A stretch of 11,073 nt of DNA from JAFAGX01 sp035623255 (GTDB lineage Bacteria > Acidobacteriota > Terriglobia > Terriglobales > Acidobacteriaceae), in contig DASPTU010000064.1 of the NCBI GenBank assembly GCA_035623255.1, forward strand, positions 1 to 11,073, written 5' to 3'. The translations under genes and the position numbers were made by a program. This document shows, in pieces, positions 6,124 to 11,073 of the stretch (positions within the stretch are counted from its first letter, which is position 1; every line of letters starts with the position of its first letter). The notes under the pieces were generated by a model. It was not told the DNA's origin, ran no database searches, and saw nothing but the letters and a program-made list of their open reading frames with translations.

Positions 6124-7440
6124 TTATTTCTTCGGCTCGATTGCTATCAGGCGATGGCGGGCCTGCCATTCCTGATCCGGGTACTCCCCTCGTGCAACTT
6201 CCAGAAACTTATGGTAATTTTCTGCCGCCTGCTTGTAGTCGCGCAAATGATCGTAAGCAGTGGCCCGCAGAAAATAACTGACGGGAATATCGGGCAGATA
6301 TTTGGCGCGCGCATCCGCAGCTTTGATGGCCAACTCATAATTCTTATTTTCGTTGGCCGCGACCGCAAGGTCACCGTAAGCTGCGCCGAAATCCGGCTTT
6401 AGCTTGACGGTAGTCAACAGCTCCTGCTGGGCCAACGCGAATTTCTTCTCCTTCAATAACACCAGCCCAAGACCATAATGCAGTTGAGCATCGTTCGGGC
6501 TGCTCGCCAGTAGAGACGCGTACTGCGCTTGCGCCTCGTCGTATTTTTTCGTGGCGGCGTAGAGATCTGCCAGGTCCTGCCCAACCGCTGGATCGTTCGG
6601 TTCCAGCTCAATCGCGGTTTGCAACTCAGGAATGGCCTCTTCCTTTTTCCCCTCAGCAGCGAGCACACGTCCGAGTTGCATGTGAGCTGCGGCGTCATTC
6701 GGATGTAGCGCAACCAGCTTCTGCAAAACCTCGGCTGCATCGCTAAACCGGTTCCCTCGCATATAAATGTTGGCCATCCCAGTCAGGGCGTCGATGCATG
6801 CGGGGTCAGTATCGAGCGCCTGCTTATACTCGTGCTCCGCATCTGCGAAACGGTTACTTTTCTCCAGCAGCAGACCTGCGGAAAGACGAGGCTCCAAATT
6901 ATTCGGTTGCAGCGCTGCCGCTTTCTCGTACGCTTCGATCGCCGCAGCGGGCTTGCTGTTCTCCAGGACATGACCAAGTGACAGCCAAGCACGCGCATGA
7001 CCCTCATCCACGTTCGCGGTAGGTTTTAAACTAGTCGCAGCACGAAGGAATTGTTCCGCCTCCGAGTCACCTTCCTTTGCCAGCATGAGTCCCAGATTTA
7101 AATTGGATTCGAACACATCAGGCTTAATCCCGACTGATTTGCGATAAGCCGCGATCGCCTCTTGGCTGTTCCCCAGCCCGTTATAGACAAATCCCAAATC
7201 GAACCACGCCTGGTAGTTCAGTGGATTATCGGCCACAACTTTCTCCAGAAGCGGCTGAGCAGACTGATAGTCCTTTTTCTCAATGGCAGTCTCCGCCTGC
7301 GTCAAAGCCGGCGGGAATGACGAGTCTTGTTCAGCAATCCCATGATGTCGCACCGACTGACCGCAGATGGGTGCACACAGTATGCCCAGGCACACTGTGG
7401 CCAGCGAGGACGCGATCTGCAATCGCCTACTTGCTGCCAT
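6124..7440 (-). CDS. Secreted tetratricopeptide-repeat protein (array gene 2)
   Basis: A 438-residue protein that is nearly all TPR solenoid. I set the start at the ATG at 7440 because GGAG lies nine bases upstream (7450-7453) and the product opens with a good signal peptide (about residues 5-28, LQIASSLATVCLGILCAPICG); an ATG at 7461 lacks a Shine-Dalgarno sequence. About eleven repeats of roughly 34 residues run from residue 45 to 420, with the usual A.A..Y..AL.L.P pattern, for example EAIAAYRKSVGIKPD and EAIPELQTAIELEPND. TPR arrays bind other proteins, so it is probably a periplasmic scaffold. Its first 14 bases overlap the end of uvrA, and the next gene follows after 2 bases. A lipoprotein signal is not convincing. 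Function remains unknown. Confidence 0.9.
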   Translation of the reverse strand: MAASRRLQIASSLATVCLGILCAPICGQSVRHHGIAEQDSSFPPALTQAETAIEKKDYQSAQPLLEKVVADNPLNYQAWFDLGFVYNGLGNSQEAIAAYRKSVGIKPDVFESNLNLGLMLAKEGDSEAEQFLRAATSLKPTANVDEGHARAWLSLGHVLENSKPAAAIEAYEKAAALQPNNLEPRLSAGLLLEKSNRFADAEHEYKQALDTDPACIDALTGMANIYMRGNRFSDAAEVLQKLVALHPNDAAAHMQLGRVLAAEGKKEEAIPELQTAIELEPNDPAVGQDLADLYAATKKYDEAQAQYASLLASSPNDAQLHYGLGLVLLKEKKFALAQQELLTTVKLKPDFGAAYGDLAVAANENKNYELAIKAADARAKYLPDIPVSYFLRATAYDHLRDYKQAAENYHKFLEVARGEYPDQEWQARHRLIAIEPKK

Positions 7441-10330
7441 TGCGCGAAGCTCCATTGCCATTCAAGACTCGCACCAGAAATTGTCCCGTGTACGACTGCG
7501 GTAATTTGGCAATGTCCTCAGGAGTTCCCGATCCAACGATGTAGCCACCGCGCTGGCCGCCCTCAGGCCCCAGATCGATGACCCAATCAGCGGTCTTGAT
7601 AACTTCCAGATTATGTTCGATGACGAGAATCGACCCGCCGACATCGATCAGACGACGAAAAGCGGCAAGTAGTTTGCTGATATCGTCGAAGTGTAGGCCC
7701 GTCGTCGGCTCGTCAAAGATATACAAAACATGCGCATGCCGGGCACGGCTGATTTCCCGTGTTGCCGGTTGCAGATGTGCAGCGAGTTTCATTCGCTGGG
7801 CTTCGCCACCTGACAACGTACTCGCAGATTGACCCAGCCTAAGGTATCCGAGCCCCACTTCATCGAGCACTCTGAGTTTGTCGGTAATTTTCGGAGCATT
7901 GGCAAAAAACTGCAGCGCCTCGCGTACCGTCAGATTCAGTACTTCGTGAATATTCTTGCCGTGATACCGTACGTCCAGAATCTGCGGTTTGTATCGAGTC
8001 CCTTTGCACTCCTCGCAAACCAGCTCCACGTCCGCGAGAAACTGCATTTCCACGGTGACGACCCCATCGCCCTGGCATACTTCGCATCTTCCTCCGGGGA
8101 CATTGAATGAGAAATGTCCCGCCGTGAAACCTCGCTTCTTCGATTCAGGCAATGAAGCGAAGAGTTCGCGGATTCCGTCGAACGCCTTGATGTAGGTGAC
8201 TGGATTCGAACGCGGAGTGCGCCCTATGGGCGATTGATCGACTAACACGACATCATCAATGAACTCGGCGCCTGCCACGCGGTCCCAAGCTCCCGAGATG
8301 GGAGTGCCGTTGCTCTGTTTCTTTGCCGCCGACAATGCTTCAAACACAACGTTATGCAGAAGAGTCGACTTGCCAGATCCCGAGACCCCCGTGATAGCCA
8401 CGAGCATGCGTAACGGGATAGCCAAGTCCAGATTCTTGAGGTTGTGGGCCTGCGCACCAAAGATTCTGATCTGCTGAGCTCCCGGCGAGCGCCGGGCCCC
8501 CGGCACAGCAATTCGTAATTCCTCAGCAAGGTAACGCCCAGTGAGAGACCCCGGTATCCTCTTTATCTGCTCAAAAGTAGCGGCCGCGATGAGTTTCCCA
8601 CCGTTCTCCCCCGCACCTGGTCCGAGATCGAGGATGACGTCGGAAGCACGCATCACGTCGGGATCGTGTTCGACCACCAGGATCGTGTTCCCAAGATCGC
8701 GCAGATCGTGCAAAATCTTGATCAGCCGGTGCGTGTCGCGGCTGTGTAGCCCGATTGACGGCTCGTCCAGAACGTACAGGGTCCCCACCAGGCGCGACCC
8801 CAGAGAGGTTGCAAGCTGAATGCGCTGTGCCTCCCCGCCGGACAACGTCGAGGACAATCGATCAAGCGTAAGGTACTCCAGTCCCACTTCATTCAAGAAC
8901 CGCAACCGCTCCTGTATTTCCTGCAGCAGTTTGCCCGCAATTCCTGCTTCCTGCTCGCTCAACTGCATACGGGCGAAAAACCCCGAAGCTTCCTCAATCG
9001 TCATGGAGCAAACATCACAAATGTTTTTGCCGTCGATTTTCACCTGTCGCGCTTCCAGCCGCAGGCGAAATCCGTTACAGTCGGAGCAAAGTGAGTAACC
9101 GCGATAACGGCTCAAGAAAACTCGCACGTGCAGCTTGTATTTCTTGCGCTCGAGGTGCTTGAAGAAGCCGCGCACTCCAGGAAATCTGTCTTCGCCTTCA
9201 ATCACCAACCGTTGATGTTCGGCGTCTAGCTCGGCCCACGGGACATCCAGCGGAATCCCCGCCTGCCGGGCAAAGCGCTTCAATTCCGTCGCGAGGCTAC
9301 GGTACTTGGGCTTCGTCCACGGCTCAATCGCGCCGTCTGCGAGGGTCCTCGATTTGTCGGGAATCACCAGGTCGAGGTCAAAGTCAATGGTATTGCCAAA
9401 ACCCTGGCAACGCGGGCATGCGCCATAGGGATTGTTGAATGAGAACAAGCGCGGCTCCGGTTCCTCATGACGGATGTGGCATCGCTTGCATTCAAAACGT
9501 TGCGAAAAACGCAATCGCTCCGACGCTTGCCCTTCCGGCTGCGCAGTCTCGAAAATCACTTCTCCGGATTCGCGGTAACTGATCTCGATCGCATCGACGA
9601 TCCGCGCTCGGGCCTCGCGTAATACTGCCAGGCGATCGACGAGCAGGAAGACCGGTTGGGTGAAGTTGATGTCCAGCAGGGACTCGGGAGTCGAAAACTC
9701 GAAGACTTTGCCGTTCTGATAGAGCCTGTTAAACCCGCGAGTGCGCAAGTCCTGGAGCCGGGCTTTCAACTGGTCCGGCACAGCAACCTCGGACTCCTTT
9801 CGCCCACGGCTGTGCTTTTTAGCCTTAACCGGCCGATCACGGTGGGCTTGCTGCGGCGTTTGCAGCGGGAACAACACCTTCAAGCGAGTACCCGGACTCA
9901 ATCCGAGAACCGCACTCGCCACTTCGTCTACCGTGTCTTTCTTGACCTCCTGCCCGCAGCTGACGCAATAGGTTTTACCGACTCGGGCAAATAACAAGCG
10001 CAGGTAGTCATAAATCTCGGTAGCCGTGCCGACGGTGGAACGCGGGTTGCGAGTGCTGTTCTTCTGCCTGATCGCGACCGCGGGAGCAATGCCTTCAATC
10101 ACGTCAGCGTCCGGCTTCTCAATCCTCTCCAAAAATTGCCGGGCATAGGCTGACAACGACTCGACATATCGGCGTTGTCCCTCGGCATAAATGGTGTCGA
10201 AGGCCAGCGAAGACTTGCCCGATCCCGAGACGCCGGTGACGACCGTCAGTGAATTATGCGGAATTTCAAGGTCAATGTTCTTGAGATTGTGGACCCGCGC
10301 ACCGCGAACAACAATGGTTTCCGTGGACAT
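7427..10330 (-). CDS. uvrA: UvrABC excinuclease subunit A
   Basis: A 967-residue UvrA, the damage-recognition ATPase of nucleotide excision repair that loads UvrB on distorted DNA in the cytoplasm. It shows two ABC ATPase halves: Walker A GVSGSGKS at 33-40 and again at 648-655, signature LSGGEAQR at 496-503 and 839-846, and Walker B in YVLDEPS (519-525) and YIFDEPTTGLH (870-880). Zinc sites are present: a UvrA-type CxxC...CxxC around 281-308 (CKRC ... EPRLFSFNNPYGACPRC) and the C-terminal DNA-binding zinc finger at Cys749, Cys752, Cys772 and Cys775. The canonical N-terminal VRGARVHNLKNIDLEIP fixes the start. The only oddity is a basic loop (about 162-182, with KAKKHSRGRKES) in the UvrB-binding domain, making it slightly longer than the roughly 940-residue E. 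coli protein. It leads the five-gene array, overlapping the TPR gene by 14 bases. Confidence 0.98.
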   Translation of the reverse strand: MSTETIVVRGARVHNLKNIDLEIPHNSLTVVTGVSGSGKSSLAFDTIYAEGQRRYVESLSAYARQFLERIEKPDADVIEGIAPAVAIRQKNSTRNPRSTVGTATEIYDYLRLLFARVGKTYCVSCGQEVKKDTVDEVASAVLGLSPGTRLKVLFPLQTPQQAHRDRPVKAKKHSRGRKESEVAVPDQLKARLQDLRTRGFNRLYQNGKVFEFSTPESLLDINFTQPVFLLVDRLAVLREARARIVDAIEISYRESGEVIFETAQPEGQASERLRFSQRFECKRCHIRHEEPEPRLFSFNNPYGACPRCQGFGNTIDFDLDLVIPDKSRTLADGAIEPWTKPKYRSLATELKRFARQAGIPLDVPWAELDAEHQRLVIEGEDRFPGVRGFFKHLERKKYKLHVRVFLSRYRGYSLCSDCNGFRLRLEARQVKIDGKNICDVCSMTIEEASGFFARMQLSEQEAGIAGKLLQEIQERLRFLNEVGLEYLTLDRLSSTLSGGEAQRIQLATSLGSRLVGTLYVLDEPSIGLHSRDTHRLIKILHDLRDLGNTILVVEHDPDVMRASDVILDLGPGAGENGGKLIAAATFEQIKRIPGSLTGRYLAEELRIAVPGARRSPGAQQIRIFGAQAHNLKNLDLAIPLRMLVAITGVSGSGKSTLLHNVVFEALSAAKKQSNGTPISGAWDRVAGAEFIDDVVLVDQSPIGRTPRSNPVTYIKAFDGIRELFASLPESKKRGFTAGHFSFNVPGGRCEVCQGDGVVTVEMQFLADVELVCEECKGTRYKPQILDVRYHGKNIHEVLNLTVREALQFFANAPKITDKLRVLDEVGLGYLRLGQSASTLSGGEAQRMKLAAHLQPATREISRARHAHVLYIFDEPTTGLHFDDISKLLAAFRRLIDVGGSILVIEHNLEVIKTADWVIDLGPEGGQRGGYIVGSGTPEDIAKLPQSYTGQFLVRVLNGNGASRNGSK
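7450..7453 (-). promoter_or_regulatory. Shine-Dalgarno GGAG that decides the TPR-gene start
   Basis: GGAG on the minus strand stands nine bases before the ATG at 7440 and inside the uvrA 3' end. No comparable sequence precedes the earlier in-frame ATGs at 7461 and 7455, so this site favours the shorter product with the better signal peptide. Confidence 0.6.
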
Positions 10331-10398
10331 TATTCCTGGCGATTCAGAACGGTCTAACTATTTGATAACTCTAGTTTACCAGTAGGTGCAGAAGCCGT
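10331..10398 (-). promoter_or_regulatory. Short intergenic region upstream of uvrA
   Basis: Only 68 bp lie between the recombinase stop and the uvrA start. It is AT-richer than the flanks and holds an imperfect inverted pair AACTA...TAGTT (10354-10374 area) but no convincing -35/-10 pair or E. coli-type SOS box. AGGA sits three bases before the ATG, rather close for a Shine-Dalgarno sequence. The true promoter may be here, divergent from consensus, or inside the recombinase gene. Confidence 0.35.
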
Positions 10399-11073
10399 TC
10401 ACTGCACAACTTCGGCACTTTTACTGCACACAAGGTCATCGAATTTGGCCATCGCCGCCCCAACCGCCGAGGGCAACGTCTTGATGTAGCATTTTTGAGT
10501 GATCGCGACATCAGTGTGGCGCATGATCTTCTGGATGATCATATCGTTGATGCCCATCGCGTGAAGGTTCGTCGCCAGCCCTCGCCTGAAGGCGTGCCAC
10601 CCGTGCCACGAGGGAAGTTTCGGGTCACGCTGGTAAACGTGGCCGACGTGTGGCTTACCTTGCGCTTTGCCGCAGACCAGGCAGCGATTGAGCGCAGGCT
10701 GAATCCGATCATGCGCGAGGTTGTCTGGGTTAATCGGATGTCCGAGGCGTGTTCCGCGAAAGACGAAGCCGCTGGCCGGGTTGCCGGAGTGAATGCGGTG
10801 CTCGTCAAGTATTCCCCGCAGCATAGGGATGACCGGCACTACAGCCCGCGATGCATCCGACTTCGGCTCACCCAAGAAGCCGCGCCACATGGAATGGTTG
10901 ACGGTTAGGGTCACGCCGCTGTAGTCCTCCCACTGCAAGCCTTTCAATTCTCCCTTGCGCAGCCCGGTGAAAGCTGCGGTCGCGACGAGAGTGCGGTCGG
11001 GCTCGTCCAATCGGCGCAGCATGGCGAATACCGAATCGAGGTCGTAGGCATGGGTTTCTTGTGAACGGACCCC
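10399..11073 (-). CDS. Tyrosine recombinase/phage-type integrase, C-terminal catalytic domain (5' end off the window)
   Basis: The reading frame continues past the right edge, so 224 C-terminal residues are visible and the N-terminal core-binding domain is missing. All six catalytic residues of the family can be placed: Arg39 in AAFTGLRKGEL, Lys71 in GEPKSDASR, His160 and Arg163 in HAFRRGLATNL, His186 in MRHTDVAITQ and the nucleophile Tyr196 in KCYIK. The enzyme should cut and rejoin DNA through a 3'-phosphotyrosine intermediate. An unusual insertion between the Lys and HxxR motifs carries CLVCGKAQGKPHVGH (Cys131, Cys134, His142, His145), a possible zinc-binding knuckle; I recall similar inserts in acidobacterial integrases. 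The gene runs in the uvrA direction and stops 68 bp before it, so an integrated element probably extends to the right of the window. No att repeat can be identified from one end alone. Confidence 0.92.
   Translation of the reverse strand, partial: GVRSQETHAYDLDSVFAMLRRLDEPDRTLVATAAFTGLRKGELKGLQWEDYSGVTLTVNHSMWRGFLGEPKSDASRAVVPVIPMLRGILDEHRIHSGNPASGFVFRGTRLGHPINPDNLAHDRIQPALNRCLVCGKAQGKPHVGHVYQRDPKLPSWHGWHAFRRGLATNLHAMGINDMIIQKIMRHTDVAITQKCYIKTLPSAVGAAMAKFDDLVCSKSAEVVQ

Larger units (their letters stand above)
4372..10330 (-). other. Five-gene operon uvrA - TPR - helical protein - helical protein - cpsB-like
   Basis: All five genes read leftward with junctions of 14-base overlap, 2-base gap, 4-base overlap (ATGA) and 1-base overlap (TAATG). 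No internal terminator is visible. Four of the products are involved in the envelope or polysaccharide control (three with signal peptides, one phosphatase), whereas the first is cytoplasmic DNA repair. A single transcript is inferred from spacing; a hidden internal promoter inside uvrA is not excluded. Confidence 0.8.

Noticed and set aside
6122..6169. Upstream ATG at 6169 for the first small helical protein
   Set aside because: It would put 16 polar residues before the signal peptide and overlap the TPR gene by 46 bases; the ATG at 6121 is far better.
6841..6854. 14-bp sequence ATCTGCGAAACGGT identical to 2161-2174 in the htrA promoter region
   Set aside because: One copy is within TPR coding sequence and no flanking similarity or symmetry is seen; treated as coincidence.
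7441..7461. Earlier ATG starts (7461, 7455) for the TPR gene
   Set aside because: No Shine-Dalgarno sequence precedes them and they add residues before a good signal peptide; the ATG at 7440 has GGAG nine bases upstream.
10495..10908. 137-codon plus-strand open frame
   Set aside because: It is antisense to the integrase catalytic domain, which has all its catalytic motifs.

Overview
The window looks like a chromosomal segment of a soil-type bacterium, most likely Acidobacteriota (Terriglobia/Koribacter-like). This is inference from protein style: moderately high GC, a HtrA/DegQ protease with a single N-terminal anchor, a tyrosine recombinase with a CxxC...HxxH insertion of a type I associate with acidobacterial integrases, and small secreted helical proteins next to a TPR protein and a CpsB-type phosphatase. 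No rRNA, tRNA or CRISPR array is present, so taxonomy rests on memory of protein families, not on a search.

Left part (1-3857). A minus-strand gene running off the left edge encodes an HPF/RaiA-like ribosome-hibernation domain fused to what reads as a sigma-70-like region (863 to beyond 1). Upstream of it is a 155-bp leader rich in GGGTGTAA repeats and nested inverted repeats, then an OsmC-family peroxidase (1471-1019). A divergent promoter region carries two GTGA-N6-TCAC palindromes exactly 22 bp apart, and rightward of it lies a small cysteine-rich protein of unknown function (1639-2043). Next comes htrA (2216-3790), a periplasmic serine protease with its own TATAAT box and a strong Rho-independent terminator. 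The theme here is stress survival: ribosome hibernation, peroxide defence and envelope proteolysis.

Middle and right (3875-10330). A secreted peptidoglycan-binding protein (3875-4360) converges on a tightly packed five-gene minus-strand array: uvrA, then a secreted TPR protein, two small secreted helical proteins, and a CpsB/YwqE-type PHP tyrosine phosphatase. Every junction overlaps or lies within 2 nt, so this is a convincing operon that joins a DNA-repair ATPase to envelope/exopolysaccharide-type functions. No tyrosine kinase or glycosyltransferase partner for the phosphatase is in view.

Right edge (10399-11073). The C-terminal catalytic domain of a tyrosine recombinase, with all catalytic residues intact, ends only 68 bp upstream of uvrA in the same orientation. 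It suggests that an integrated element abuts the uvrA operon.

The most interesting items are the hibernation-factor/sigma fusion, the tandem CRP-like operators between osmC and the Cys-rich gene, and the uvrA-TPR-coil-coil-cpsB operon.
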